Assembly (NCBI RefSeq): GCF_006874645.1
Contig: NZ_CP030082.1
Coordinates: 930,001 to 994,000 of the forward strand
Length of the DNA stretch: 64,000 nucleotides
Direction of reading: 5' to 3'
Source: Bdellovibrio sp. ZAP7
Lineage (GTDB): Bacteria > Bdellovibrionota > Bdellovibrionia > Bdellovibrionales > Bdellovibrionaceae
In this document: positions 26,662 through 36,641 of the stretch, piece by piece
How positions within the stretch are numbered: the first letter of the stretch is position 1
Layout: each line of letters opens with the position of its first letter
Program-made: the position numbers and the translations under genes
The notes under the pieces: generated by a model
Told to the model about the DNA's origin: nothing
Database searches by the model: none
What the model saw: only the letters and a program-made list of their open reading frames with translations

Positions 26662-27104
26662 TGAAATCATTTACACTGCTATTATCAGCTATTTTAATTT
26701 TCTCGGTGAATTCTGCTTTGGCATATAACACCAATAAAAGCGCAGAAAAAGAACATGAAGAACATCACGACGAACATGGTCACGAGGAAAAAGAAAAGTC
26801 TTTGAAAATTTCTGAAAAGGCGAAATCTCATTTAAAGATTGAATTCACGAATGTCGTTGGCAAAAGTCCCTGGACACTGCCGCGTACAGCCCTGGTTCAG
26901 GTGAAAGATCGCTCTGGAATTTACAAAAAACACGGTGACACTTTGGAGTTTGTGGAAATTCAATTGGTAAAGTCCGATAAAGAGAAAATCACCTTTACCA
27001 CCATAGATCTTCATACAGGGGATGCGGTGGTCGTTCAGGGAACTCAATTTATCCGAATCATCGAGTCAGAGCTTAACTCTGAACCCGCAGGTCACGGCCA
27101 CTAG
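26661..27104 (+). CDS. short CzcB-like periplasmic protein lacking lipoyl and hairpin domains
   Basis: 147 residues, against about 400-500 for normal CzcB. A signal peptide is followed by a His/Glu-rich stretch ('EEHHDEHGHEEKEK') that probably binds metal. Next come a strand segment 'AKSHLKIEFTNV' and then 'WTLPRTALVQVKDRSGIYKK' and 'LHTGDAVVVQGTQFIRI', which match the last, membrane-proximal part of efflux adaptors. The lipoyl domain and coiled-coil hairpin that contact the outer-membrane channel are missing. No frameshift or stop is seen, and both neighbours are coupled, so it appears to be a genuine minimal adaptor. Confidence 0.78.
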   Translation: MKSFTLLLSAILIFSVNSALAYNTNKSAEKEHEEHHDEHGHEEKEKSLKISEKAKSHLKIEFTNVVGKSPWTLPRTALVQVKDRSGIYKKHGDTLEFVEIQLVKSDKEKITFTTIDLHTGDAVVVQGTQFIRIIESELNSEPAGHGH

Positions 27105-27112
27105 GAGACAGT

Positions 27113-30100
27113 ATGATTTCAAAATTGATTCGTCTGTCGATTTCCTATCGCTGGTTGGTGATCTTGATTACGGTCATCGTGGGCGTTTTTGGCTGGTATT
27201 CATTTACCAAGCTTCCGATTGATGCGGTTCCAGATATTACTAACACTCAGGTGCAGGTTAATACCCAAGTCGAAGCACTGGGACCGGAAGAAATTGAACG
27301 TGTTGTAACCCGCCCCGTTGAAACGGCGTTGAATGGAATTCCAGGGGTGACGGAAGTCCGTTCCTTGACTCGCTTTGGACTTTCTCAAGTGACAGTGGTT
27401 TTTGAAGATCGCACGGACATCTATCGCGCCCGCCAATGGGTCGCTGAAAGATTGCAAAGTGTGACTGATAAATTGCCCAAAGGGTCCAAAGTGGAAATGG
27501 GCCCCGTGACTTCGGGTCTGGGAGAAATTTATCACTATGTCATTGAGGCTGAAAAAGTTGAGACGGGGGAACGTCGTATCAAGCAATTGATGGAGCTTCG
27601 GGCTTTACAAGATTGGTACATCAAACCGCGACTTTTAAATGTTAAAGGTGTTGCCGAGGTGAATTCCATCGGCGGCTATGAAAAACAGTTTGTGATTTCG
27701 CCGAATCCGCAAAAGATGGCGGCGTATGGTCTGCACTTTGACGATTTTAAAGATGCTTTTGCCAACATTAATCAAAATGTTGGGGGCGGATATGTCGAGC
27801 AGACGGGCGACCAATTTCTGATTCAAGGAATTGGTATTTTTAAGTCTTTGGCTGATATTGAAGATGTGACGGTTAAGACCCTTGAAAATGGACGGGTTAT
27901 CACTGTTCATGATGTGGCATCCGTGGGTATTGGCAAAGAGCTTCGCACTGGGGCGTCTCTACATAATGGTCGGGAAGTTGTTGTAGGCACAGTGTTGATG
28001 CTGTTGGGGGAAAACAGCCGCACGGTAGCTTTGCGTGTTTCTGAGCAAATGGAGCAAGTGAAAAAGTCTTTGCCCGAAGGTTATAAAATTGAAGTCGTTT
28101 ACAATCGCTCGGAGTTGGTGAATGCGACCTTAAGCACTGTGGAGCATAATCTTTTGATGGGTGCTTTTTTGGTGATTCTGGTGCTTTTCATTTTGGTGGG
28201 AAATTTCCGCGCAGCTCTCATCACCGCGATCGTCATTCCTCTGTCTTTGCTTTTCACATTTATCCTAATGCGGCGATTTGGAATCTCGGGAAATCTGGTA
28301 TCCTTAGGGGCCTTGGATTTTGGGATTATCGTCGATGGAGCGGTTATTGTTTTGGATAACTGTGTTCGCCATGTTCACGATAAAACTCAAGTATTGAAAC
28401 GAAGCCTGACTCAATCCGAGTTGGATGACACCATTCACGAAGCGACAACAGAAATTCGCACCAGTGCAGGGTTTGGCGAGCTTATTGTAGTTGTGGTCTT
28501 TTTACCGGTCTTTGCCTTTGTGGGTATCGAAGGTAAGATGTTCATTCCAATGGCATCGACATTTATCTTTGCGATCTTAGGTGCTTTGATTATGTCCTTC
28601 ACTTTCGTTCCCGCTCTGGCAACTTTGCTATTAAAAGGCAAAGTTGAAGACAAAGAACCATGGATCATGCGCAAGCTTTATACCTGGTATGAGCCCGCTC
28701 TTGCCTGGAGTTTGAAAACTCAACGTGCGATTGTGGCGGGTGCTATTATTGCGGTTGTTTTAGGGGGCGTGCTTTTCTCGAAACTGGGAGGGGAGTTCTT
28801 GCCTCAGTTGAATGAAGGCTCTTTGGCGGTGCAATTAATTCGTCCGGTATCGGTGGGACTTTCTCATTCTGTTGCGATGGAAGAAAAATCCCATGAAATC
28901 ATTCAGTCTTTCCCCGAAGTCAAAGACGTGTTCGCACGTATAGGGACCGCCGAGATTTCGATGGACCCAATGGGACCCAATATCGCCGACACATTTGTGA
29001 TGTTAAAACCAGTCAAAGAGTGGCCACGTATTGACGGTAAAAAGCGCACCAAAGATGAATTGGTCGCGGCCATACAAAAAGAGTTGCAAGAGAAAACACC
29101 TGGCCAAACTATTTTGATGAGCCAACCCATTCAATTACGGTTTAACGAATTGATGGAAGGAACTCGCGCCGATGTATCTTTGAAAATCTTTGGCGAAGAC
29201 CAGGAAGTGCTTCAACAAAAAGCACAGGAGATTGTGGAGATTCTGGAAAAGATCGAAGGTTCCGGCGATGTCGAACTTGAAGGCAAAGGAATGGTCAATG
29301 TTCTGGAAGTTACTCCGGATCGCCAAGCTTTACGTAAGCTTGGACTCTCATCTGCGGAAGTCATGCAGACGGTGAGTCTTGCCATGGGCGGTGAGAAGTT
29401 GGGAGTTTTCTATGAGGGAGCTCGTCAGGTGCCGCTGGTGCTTCGATTGGATGAAGAACATCGGCAGGATTTAAATGCGATTAAGTCTTTGCCAGTGGGG
29501 GTGGGAACGAACTTAACGAAACCACTGCATACGGTGGCTAACATTGGGTTTAAGGAGTCCCACAGTTCTTTCAGTCGTGAACAGACACAGCGTCGATTGG
29601 CGATTTTAATTAATCCCCGAGGTCGCGACACCGAGGGCTTCGTCAAAGAAGCGCAAATCAAAGTCGCAGAAGCCGTCAAACTTCCGACAGGTTACTATGT
29701 GCAATGGGGTGGGAACTTTAAAAACCTGCAGGAAGCTAAATCCAGGTTGCTCTTGTTGGGACCATTGGCCTTGTTATTGGTCGTCTTGATGATCTTTGCC
29801 GCGTTCAAAAACTGGATTGAAACGGCGTTGATCTTCCTGTGTATACCACTTGCCCTGATCGGTGGGGTGCTTGGACTACTGATCGCAGGTTTGCCATTCA
29901 GTATTTCCGCGGGGGTTGGTTTTATAGCCCTCTCAGGAATCGCTGTATTGAACGGTGTGGTATTGGTCAGCTACTTTAATGAACTTCGTAAGAAAGGCGA
30001 AAGTGGGGAGAACCTGGTTAAAAAAGGTGCCTCCCTTCGCTTAAGACCTGTCTTGATGACGGCTCTGGTGGATATCTTTGGATTCTTGCCGATGGCAGTT

Positions 30101-30259
30101 TCGTCCAGCATGGGAGCGGAAGTTCAAAAACCTCTGGCATCAGTCATCATTGGTGGAATTATCAGTTCAACGCTTTTAACATTGATTGTTTTGCCGGTGC
30201 TTTATCGTGCAGCTGATAAAAAGAATTGGCTTAAACACACAGAGGCTGGTTCAAGGTAA
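27113..30259 (+). CDS. czcA: CzcA-family heavy-metal RND efflux pump
   Basis: 1048-residue proton-driven RND transporter of the heavy-metal (HME) branch. The key signature is 'DFGIIVDGAVIVLDN' with Asp402 and Asp408, the positions known in CzcA to be needed for proton and metal transport. The usual 12 helices and two large periplasmic loops are evident. It would expel Zn, Co, Cd or Ni; the specific metal is not decidable by eye. It is last in an operon with the Cys-rich protein, czcC and the short adaptor. Confidence 0.95.
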   Translation: MISKLIRLSISYRWLVILITVIVGVFGWYSFTKLPIDAVPDITNTQVQVNTQVEALGPEEIERVVTRPVETALNGIPGVTEVRSLTRFGLSQVTVVFEDRTDIYRARQWVAERLQSVTDKLPKGSKVEMGPVTSGLGEIYHYVIEAEKVETGERRIKQLMELRALQDWYIKPRLLNVKGVAEVNSIGGYEKQFVISPNPQKMAAYGLHFDDFKDAFANINQNVGGGYVEQTGDQFLIQGIGIFKSLADIEDVTVKTLENGRVITVHDVASVGIGKELRTGASLHNGREVVVGTVLMLLGENSRTVALRVSEQMEQVKKSLPEGYKIEVVYNRSELVNATLSTVEHNLLMGAFLVILVLFILVGNFRAALITAIVIPLSLLFTFILMRRFGISGNLVSLGALDFGIIVDGAVIVLDNCVRHVHDKTQVLKRSLTQSELDDTIHEATTEIRTSAGFGELIVVVVFLPVFAFVGIEGKMFIPMASTFIFAILGALIMSFTFVPALATLLLKGKVEDKEPWIMRKLYTWYEPALAWSLKTQRAIVAGAIIAVVLGGVLFSKLGGEFLPQLNEGSLAVQLIRPVSVGLSHSVAMEEKSHEIIQSFPEVKDVFARIGTAEISMDPMGPNIADTFVMLKPVKEWPRIDGKKRTKDELVAAIQKELQEKTPGQTILMSQPIQLRFNELMEGTRADVSLKIFGEDQEVLQQKAQEIVEILEKIEGSGDVELEGKGMVNVLEVTPDRQALRKLGLSSAEVMQTVSLAMGGEKLGVFYEGARQVPLVLRLDEEHRQDLNAIKSLPVGVGTNLTKPLHTVANIGFKESHSSFSREQTQRRLAILINPRGRDTEGFVKEAQIKVAEAVKLPTGYYVQWGGNFKNLQEAKSRLLLLGPLALLLVVLMIFAAFKNWIETALIFLCIPLALIGGVLGLLIAGLPFSISAGVGFIALSGIAVLNGVVLVSYFNELRKKGESGENLVKKGASLRLRPVLMTALVDIFGFLPMAVSSSMGAEVQKPLASVIIGGIISSTLLTLIVLPVLYRAADKKNWLKHTEAGSR

Positions 30260-30274
30260 GTCCGTACCTTTATC

Positions 30275-30309
30275 AAAAAAAAGGGAGCTCGTAATGGCTC
30301 CCTTTTTTT
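30275..30309. terminator. bidirectional terminator between czcA and the RND pump gene
   Basis: GGGAGC and GCTCCC pair around an 8-base loop, with an A8 run on the left and T7 on the right. It can end transcription of both convergent genes. Confidence 0.9.
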
Positions 30310-30316
30310 GTCGAAA

Positions 30317-33300
30317 TTAAACCTCGGTCGCGTCGTGGCCGAATATTCTGTAATACTTCGCCATGAACCAAACCGAAAATCTGTGAACGTACAAGTGAAG
30401 CGCCGGGATCACATATAGTGTCAGCAACGTCGAACTGATCGTACCGCCGATAACAACGATACCTAAGCTAGTACGAGATTTAGAAGCCTCATTCAGGCCG
30501 ATCGCGACAGGGATCATACCCGCAATCAAAGCCAAAGACGTCATGATGATCGGACGAAGACGGGTAAAGCCCGCATGCACTAAGGCATCTTTTGGAGTTT
30601 TACCTTCTTTTTGTTGCTCCATCGTCGAGTCGATCAACAAGATCGAGTTTTTCGTCGCCAGACCCATCAACATCACGCAACCAATCATCGAGAACAAGTC
30701 AAAGCTTGAACGCGTGATGAACAGACTTAGGAAGGCTCCGCAGGCCGCCAAAGGAATTACGGCCATGATCGTAAACGGAGTGATGAACGATCCGTACAAG
30801 CTTGCCAGAACCAGATAGATAAACATCACACCCAAGCCCATAGAGACCAGGATGTTTTGCATAAGCTCCGCAAAACGTTCTGCTTCACCCACGAAACTGA
30901 AAGTCACGCCTGCTGGTGGTTTTAATTCACCCTTCGTCAAGGCTGTTAGTTCCGTCATCACGCCACCGATACCTTTACCACCTGGAGTGATGTCGGCAGA
31001 AAGCTGGATGTAACGATTCCGGTTTTCACGCAAGATTTGGGACGGACCTTGGGACGCTTTCACTTCCGCGACGTTCGCCAATGGTACCAAGCGATTATTC
31101 AAGTTCGGAACTTTCAGGTTTCCGTACTCTTTTCGCAGGTCACGTTGATCTGGTTGCAGGCGAACACGTACGTCGTAGCTAACACCGTTTTCACGGTAGA
31201 TCGCAGGTGTCAGGCCTTCGATCAACGTACGAAGCTCATTACCGATACTGGTTAAAGTCACACCGGACATTCTGGCGATATCGGGCTTCATTTTAATTTG
31301 GAACTCTGGTTTACCCACGCGGAATGAAGTATCCGGTTGGGACAAACTTGGGTTCTCTTTCAGTTTAGCTAAGACTTTGTTCGAGTATTCGATCAAAGCA
31401 TTCATATCCTGACCGACGATGTTCACATTGAACTGACGGCTGTTTTGCTGACCCGGATTGTCGGTCACGATGATGTTATATTTCGCAAGCAAGTCTTTGT
31501 ACTCCGTACGCAGGACTTCCTTCATTTGTGTCGTATTTTTCTTACGCTGCTTAGAGGGCACCAGGCGGATATACAAGTTCCCTTTGTGGGCTTCACCGTT
31601 GGAAGAACCAATTTGGGTTAGGACATCTTCGATCTCTTTGTGTTTTTTCAGTCGGTCCTCAAGAGTTCTGGCGACTTCATCCGTACCATCAAGGCTGGCA
31701 CCAGGAGGGAGTTCGAACATCACAAAGAATTCACCGTTATCCTGCGGTGGCAAGAACGTGAATGGAACAAAGCGGGCGATAAAGATCGAGAAAATAAAGA
31801 TTCCGACAGCCCCCAAGATAGTTTTCATGGGGTGAGCCAAGGACCATTTAAGTGATTTTACGTACTTTTCTTCCAAACGAGATTGGAAGCGGTCAAAAGC
31901 TTTCAAAGCTCTTTTGTTCCAAATACCAAATTTGGAAGTCGGCTCTGCATGTGAGTGAGAACCTGCAACGTATGCTGACAAAGCCGGGGCTACAAACAAA
32001 CCGTCAAACAAGGATACGATCATCGCAAAACAGATGGTCAGACCGAACTGTTTAAAGAACTGACCAACGATACCTTCCAAGTTTCCGATCGGACCGAATA
32101 CCGCAAGGATCGTTAGAGTTGTCGCGATAACCGCAAGAGTTACCTCTTGGGTACCCACAACAGCAGCTTTTTTGGGGGACATACCCGCTTCCAGTTTACG
32201 GAAGATGTTTTCCCGCACGACGATGGCATCATCCACCAGAAGACCTACCACCAACGACATCGCAAGCAAGCTCATGATGTTGATCGAGAATCCGAAGATA
32301 CCCATCACGATACACGCACCCAACAGGGAGTTCGGCAAAGCGAAGCCCGTGATCAACGTGGATTTCATCGAGCCCAAGAAAAAATAAACCACGATGATCG
32401 TCAGGATAATTCCGAACAAAATCGATTCGTAAACGTCATAAACGTTATCACGGATTTTCTTGCTCGTATCTTGTGTGATTTTCATCGAAGCTGCAATGTT
32501 TTGATCCGTCAGCTGTTGATTGATTTTTGTTACTTTGGCGCGGATATCATCGGCCACTTTTACGGAGTTCGCACCGGATTGACGATAGATCGCAAAGTTC
32601 ACAGATTTTTTTCCGTTCAAACGTGTGCGAGTGGACTCGTCTTGAAGAGTGTCGGTGATTTTACCCAAGGTGCTAATTGATACCGGGTGATAGACGTCAG
32701 CCAAGCGCAGAACTGTATTTCCGATTTCTTCAATAGACTGATATTGAGCAATCGTCCGGAAAGAGTACTGCGTATTGCCTTCGTCGATTTTACCTGCAGG
32801 AACGTTACGTCCACCGGATTGCAAAGCTCCATTGATGCTGGTTGCGGAAACGTCGGCTGCATTCAATTTATTGTAATCAAGACTCACGTGGATTTCACGC
32901 TTACGGCCCCCCAGGATCTCGACCTGACCCACTTGTGGGACTTGCTCGAACTGTGGAGAGATGACCTCTTTAGCTAAGTCATAGAGTTTGCCATCTTCCA
33001 TATCTGAAAGAAGCGTGATGTACATGATCGGTGCATCGGAAGGGGAGACCTTACGGATAACCGGTTGGTCGATATCGTCGGGAAGTTCGCGCATGACGTT
33101 TTGAACTTTCGCGCGGACTTCTTGTTCTGCAAAGTTCAAATTTGTTTTCAAAGAGAACTCAACCATCACCACAGAAACGGAGTCCATGTTTTGCGAAGAA
33201 ACTTTTTGCACGCCAGAGATTGTGGCAAGCTCATCTTCTAAAACCTTGGTGACTTCGGTTTCGATTTCCTGAGGACCCGCACCACCATAAGTCGTTTGTA

Positions 33301-33439
33301 CAACAACTGTAGGGAAGGTGACGTCTGGAAACAAATCGATAGGAAGACCTTTTAATGAGATCAAGCCTAGCGTAAGCATCAGAATAACGATTGATAAGAT
33401 AAAGACAGGTTGGCGAACGGAAAGTAATGCTGGTGACAT
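30317..33439 (-). CDS. RND efflux pump, HAE-1/AcrB-like
   Basis: About 1040 residues with 12 helices. 'VVGLLVDDAIVVRENIF' holds the paired Asp of the proton relay. 'LPIDLFPDVTFPTVVVQTTY' at the N-terminus and 'ATKNSILLID' late in the protein are family features. It resembles hydrophobe/amphiphile exporters more than metal pumps. The ATG at 33439 is preferred over a TTG 66 bases earlier because the family starts at 'LLSVRQPVFI'; the extra residues look non-coding. No adaptor or outer-membrane gene is beside it. Confidence 0.93.
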   Translation of the reverse strand: MSPALLSVRQPVFILSIVILMLTLGLISLKGLPIDLFPDVTFPTVVVQTTYGGAGPQEIETEVTKVLEDELATISGVQKVSSQNMDSVSVVMVEFSLKTNLNFAEQEVRAKVQNVMRELPDDIDQPVIRKVSPSDAPIMYITLLSDMEDGKLYDLAKEVISPQFEQVPQVGQVEILGGRKREIHVSLDYNKLNAADVSATSINGALQSGGRNVPAGKIDEGNTQYSFRTIAQYQSIEEIGNTVLRLADVYHPVSISTLGKITDTLQDESTRTRLNGKKSVNFAIYRQSGANSVKVADDIRAKVTKINQQLTDQNIAASMKITQDTSKKIRDNVYDVYESILFGIILTIIVVYFFLGSMKSTLITGFALPNSLLGACIVMGIFGFSINIMSLLAMSLVVGLLVDDAIVVRENIFRKLEAGMSPKKAAVVGTQEVTLAVIATTLTILAVFGPIGNLEGIVGQFFKQFGLTICFAMIVSLFDGLFVAPALSAYVAGSHSHAEPTSKFGIWNKRALKAFDRFQSRLEEKYVKSLKWSLAHPMKTILGAVGIFIFSIFIARFVPFTFLPPQDNGEFFVMFELPPGASLDGTDEVARTLEDRLKKHKEIEDVLTQIGSSNGEAHKGNLYIRLVPSKQRKKNTTQMKEVLRTEYKDLLAKYNIIVTDNPGQQNSRQFNVNIVGQDMNALIEYSNKVLAKLKENPSLSQPDTSFRVGKPEFQIKMKPDIARMSGVTLTSIGNELRTLIEGLTPAIYRENGVSYDVRVRLQPDQRDLRKEYGNLKVPNLNNRLVPLANVAEVKASQGPSQILRENRNRYIQLSADITPGGKGIGGVMTELTALTKGELKPPAGVTFSFVGEAERFAELMQNILVSMGLGVMFIYLVLASLYGSFITPFTIMAVIPLAACGAFLSLFITRSSFDLFSMIGCVMLMGLATKNSILLIDSTMEQQKEGKTPKDALVHAGFTRLRPIIMTSLALIAGMIPVAIGLNEASKSRTSLGIVVIGGTISSTLLTLYVIPALHLYVHRFSVWFMAKYYRIFGHDATEV

Positions 33440-33565
33440 AGTGGAGCGGAAACTATCAGGTCGCCGGAAAAAGACAACAGAATCTAAATTCAGGATCCAA
33501 AGCAAAATTGAAATCAGAAAGCCGATGTACTTGGCATTTACTTACCAGGGACAGTTAAAATCAAG

Positions 33566-34717
33566 CTATCGGCGGTTTCGGCAAAGTCCTTCGCGAACTT
33601 TATTCGGAGTGAAGTTATAGATCATAACTCCGCCGTCCTTAAGTAATCCTGATTTCAATTGATCCAGATAAAGTGGACGGCCGCCCATTTCGTCGGCATA
33701 GCCAAGTTTTCGGGATTCAAATGTTCCCTGAACACCTAAGCATCCAGCGGTAAAAGTGTAGGGGTTCCATCCATGAAGCAGAACGCCACGGCCATGTATG
33801 TCTTTATTACCTGCTTCCAGACCATCCAGCTCAATGCCGTCTTTGATGTTTGCGGAGCGAGGTGGGGCATATCTGCGCGTAACGACAGCTCCATTAGGTG
33901 TCTTTTGGGAGCTTGCGCCAGCTCCGAAACCGCCGGCCCCGCGGGAGACGGGAATGGGATTTTTATCGAGAACTTGAGCCACTTGACCTTGAGAATTAAA
34001 GAAATACATTTTTCCGGTCATCTCACCGTCGGCGAAGTCATTGAAAATGAAAGTGTCGGATGTAACTTTTCCGGAAGCTTTGTTTTTCTTGTAAGCCTCT
34101 AAGGCCATCTCAAGACCGCATTTGAATGTGGGATCGTTCTTAACTGAATCAGGAAGGTCTGCACACACATTGTCCTGGCCAGATAAGGTGCGATTGGTAT
34201 TTGTTACCAACGCCGTTGACGCTGCTGCGGCAGAAGATTTTGGATCCGTGATGTCTGTTGGCGTAACTAACGATTTAGGTTTATCACCCATACCGAATAG
34301 ATTTAGGAACCAATCGAAAAAGTTAAACTTACTGGATTGATACACCGGCGCATCGTAAGTCAAAGTACAAGTTCCTTTAGTGACGCAGCTTTGATCGGCC
34401 GAATTCAGTGAGGATTTGTTCAATACTAAATCTCCGCTCTTTGCGAGTGATTTTAAAGTCGTGGAATCGGCAGAGGTAGCATTGTTTTTAATGGATTTAA
34501 CTTCATACAGTGAATCGTTGGAAACTGTTTTAAAGCCGGACTCGGTTGTGGAGTCGGTCTGGTTGGGATTAAAGAAAGTATTTTTATTCCCCACCGATTT
34601 AACTGAGATTTGCGAGCCTTTAGAAATGGCGCCGAGGGGTTGAATGGCACGATAAGTGGTTTGCGCAAAAGCCTGTGCGCTCAACAAGATAAGGAATGTA
34701 CTGAGGATGAATTTCAT
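33566..34717 (-). CDS. secreted L,D-transpeptidase-like (YkuD_2 type) protein
   Basis: 383 residues with a signal peptide ending 'AFA-QTT'. The first 150 mature residues are Ser/Thr/Asn-rich with few motifs. The C-terminal half resembles murein L,D-transpeptidase catalytic domains: 'GIELDGLEAGNKDIHGRG', then 'VLLHGW' (His315) and 'TAGCLGVQG' (Cys326). His and Cys are the expected catalytic pair. It would cross-link or attach proteins to peptidoglycan in the periplasm. A ribosome binding site (AAAGGA) precedes the ATG. Family assignment is fair but not certain. Confidence 0.72.
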   Translation of the reverse strand: MKFILSTFLILLSAQAFAQTTYRAIQPLGAISKGSQISVKSVGNKNTFFNPNQTDSTTESGFKTVSNDSLYEVKSIKNNATSADSTTLKSLAKSGDLVLNKSSLNSADQSCVTKGTCTLTYDAPVYQSSKFNFFDWFLNLFGMGDKPKSLVTPTDITDPKSSAAAASTALVTNTNRTLSGQDNVCADLPDSVKNDPTFKCGLEMALEAYKKNKASGKVTSDTFIFNDFADGEMTGKMYFFNSQGQVAQVLDKNPIPVSRGAGGFGAGASSQKTPNGAVVTRRYAPPRSANIKDGIELDGLEAGNKDIHGRGVLLHGWNPYTFTAGCLGVQGTFESRKLGYADEMGGRPLYLDQLKSGLLKDGGVMIYNFTPNKVREGLCRNRR

Positions 34718-34848
34718 AGCTTTAGTTCCTTTATTTTCTTAATCACCAATCGGTTTATTCAGAGTGTTCCTTTAGTAAACAGCGGACATCCTGGACTAAG
34801 GAATGAATCCAAACCAGGACCTCGACGATAGCCTGAATTCATCAAAGT

Positions 34849-35682
34849 TTGATCAAGCAAGAACCTCACAATTCCGAAGAGAAAGTCATGATTGCTCTTT
34901 GGTGTGTGATAGGTCTGATTCTTTCTGCCATATCGGTTTCGATGTTGGGGGCGGCATTTTCAATTGTCGGTCTTGCAGCATTGTTTTCCGGTGCAGCGAC
35001 AGCCGTCATGTTGATGGCGGGATCGCTAGAGCTTTCTAAATTTGTCTTAGCAGCTTATCTGCATCAACGTTGGAATCATCTGAATGCCTTTCTTAAAACG
35101 TACCTAGTCAGTTCCGTAGTGATCTTAAGTGCAATTACATCACTTGGTATTTTTGGTTTTCTTTCTGATGCATATCAATCAGCCAGTACTGCTTTAACTG
35201 CAGAAGCGATCAAAGTGAGTTCTTTGAAAACTCAGCAGGCAAGTGCTCGCGCGGAAATTGATCGCCTAAATAAAGCCGTTGATGAAATCCCGGTTACGCG
35301 TGTAACGAAAAGAATCGAAACCCGCAAAGAAATCGAACCAGGCATCGCAGCACTGACGAAGCAAATCGAAAGCTTGCAAGTACAGATCACGCAAAGTGAT
35401 TTGCATGTGATCGAGCTGAATAAAAAAGTCGGTCCTCTGGTGTTCATCGCCAAAGCTTTTAATTTAGAAATTGATACGGTTGTAAAATACTTGATCATGC
35501 TTTTTGTCTCGGTATTTGACCCGTTGGCGATCTGTCTGGTCATCGCGACCAGCGGTGCTTTGCAATCACGCCGCGAAGAAAAGGATCAACCCCCTCAGAC
35601 TGATTCTGAACCGATTCCCACAGGCGACAATGCTGAAGTGGTGGAAATGCGCTTTGTCGACGACAAAGAGGCCGCGGGGTAG
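34849..35682 (+). CDS. membrane protein with coiled coil, phage-protein-like
   Basis: 277 residues. The N-terminal half has three hydrophobic helices ('LWCVIGLILSAISVSMLGAA', 'ALFSGAATAVMLMAGSLELS', 'LVSSVVILSAITSLGIFGFL'). Then comes a coiled coil (about 115-200) with many Glu, Lys and Gln. A last helix contains 'LFVSVFDPLAICLVIATSGA'. This order of segments and the 'FDPLA' helix resemble membrane proteins encoded by some tailed phages, as I recall them, though I could not search. It is three bases upstream of the next gene, so the two are co-transcribed. Confidence 0.78.
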   Translation: MIKQEPHNSEEKVMIALWCVIGLILSAISVSMLGAAFSIVGLAALFSGAATAVMLMAGSLELSKFVLAAYLHQRWNHLNAFLKTYLVSSVVILSAITSLGIFGFLSDAYQSASTALTAEAIKVSSLKTQQASARAEIDRLNKAVDEIPVTRVTKRIETRKEIEPGIAALTKQIESLQVQITQSDLHVIELNKKVGPLVFIAKAFNLEIDTVVKYLIMLFVSVFDPLAICLVIATSGALQSRREEKDQPPQTDSEPIPTGDNAEVVEMRFVDDKEAAG

Positions 35683-35685
35683 ACA

Positions 35686-36603
35686 ATGTTTCTAACCCGA
35701 GTCCTAGAAAAAAAAGCCGTCATCCAAACTTTCGGCGCAGCTTTAGTCTTTGCTCCCATCGGTAACACTCTAGCAAAAATGTCGACTCTTGACGGTGTCT
35801 ACGGCCAATGGACATTCGAAATGTTCAAAAAAGTAATCGCTGCAGGCTCAGTTTTTAATCAAATCCTCTATGTAGCCACCATAGCCATAGGCTTTTTAAT
35901 GCTAAGAGGCTCAAAGTCCGTGTGGAAATTCGCGCTAGCGCTATTAGGTGGCTATATTGCACTTCAAGTTTCAGACTTCAAACACGTAAAATCCAGCGGC
36001 CTTACATGGACATTCTTCCTGACGAACATCGCAGTCTTCATGTTCATCGCCGATCAATTGGTGTTTAAAGTAGAAAACACGAAGCCATCTTCAAAGCCCA
36101 AAGAGAAAGCACAAGCCCAACTGGCTACGGCAAGTGCCGTAACGACCGCACCCCCAGTAGCTGCAAAAGCACAGGCCCCAAAAGCCAATGCAGGAAAAGA
36201 CGTCGTAAGGAAACTAAAACCAACAGAATTGCCAAAAACACCAGGCAAAGTAGTTGTCCTGCAGCCTAAAATTCAAGCAAAACCAAACTCAAAGCCGACC
36301 GCTACCCGCAAAATTCAAAGCATCAGAAAAAAGATTCTATTCCAATTCGAAGGTCAAAATCCTTGGGGCCAGCTAGTATCCATTTCAAGCAAGGGAATCC
36401 AAATCAAAGGCCTCAAAACGCCGCCGTCAGATATAACAGAGAAAGAAATAGATCTCTTTCTGGCGAAGGACCTAAAACTCAGAACTAAATTCACTATGAA
36501 AAACGAAGAAATCTATTTCTTCGATTACACCGCAATCTCCAGCGCACAAAAAAAAGAACTCAACCACTGGCTAAGTTCCCTACAAGATTCTAAAGCCGCA
36601 TAG
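35686..36603 (+). CDS. membrane protein with Ala/Lys/Pro linker and PilZ-like C-terminus
   Basis: 305 residues. It has about four N-terminal helices ('LYVATIAIGFLMLRGS', 'FALALLGGYIALQVSDF', 'WTFFLTNIAVFMFIADQL'), then an Ala/Lys/Pro-rich linker (about 128-215). The C-terminal 85 residues have PilZ-like features: 'IRKKILFQFEG', then 'GQLVSISSKGIQIKG', as in the strand pattern of PilZ domains. Codons such as CTA and AGA are frequent compared with neighbouring genes. A palindromic element begins 39 bases after its stop. PilZ identity is tentative. Confidence 0.65.
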   Translation: MFLTRVLEKKAVIQTFGAALVFAPIGNTLAKMSTLDGVYGQWTFEMFKKVIAAGSVFNQILYVATIAIGFLMLRGSKSVWKFALALLGGYIALQVSDFKHVKSSGLTWTFFLTNIAVFMFIADQLVFKVENTKPSSKPKEKAQAQLATASAVTTAPPVAAKAQAPKANAGKDVVRKLKPTELPKTPGKVVVLQPKIQAKPNSKPTATRKIQSIRKKILFQFEGQNPWGQLVSISSKGIQIKGLKTPPSDITEKEIDLFLAKDLKLRTKFTMKNEEIYFFDYTAISSAQKKELNHWLSSLQDSKAA

Positions 36604-36641
36604 AGCATCAATAAAATACAACGAATGAAAGTTAGTTCGCG

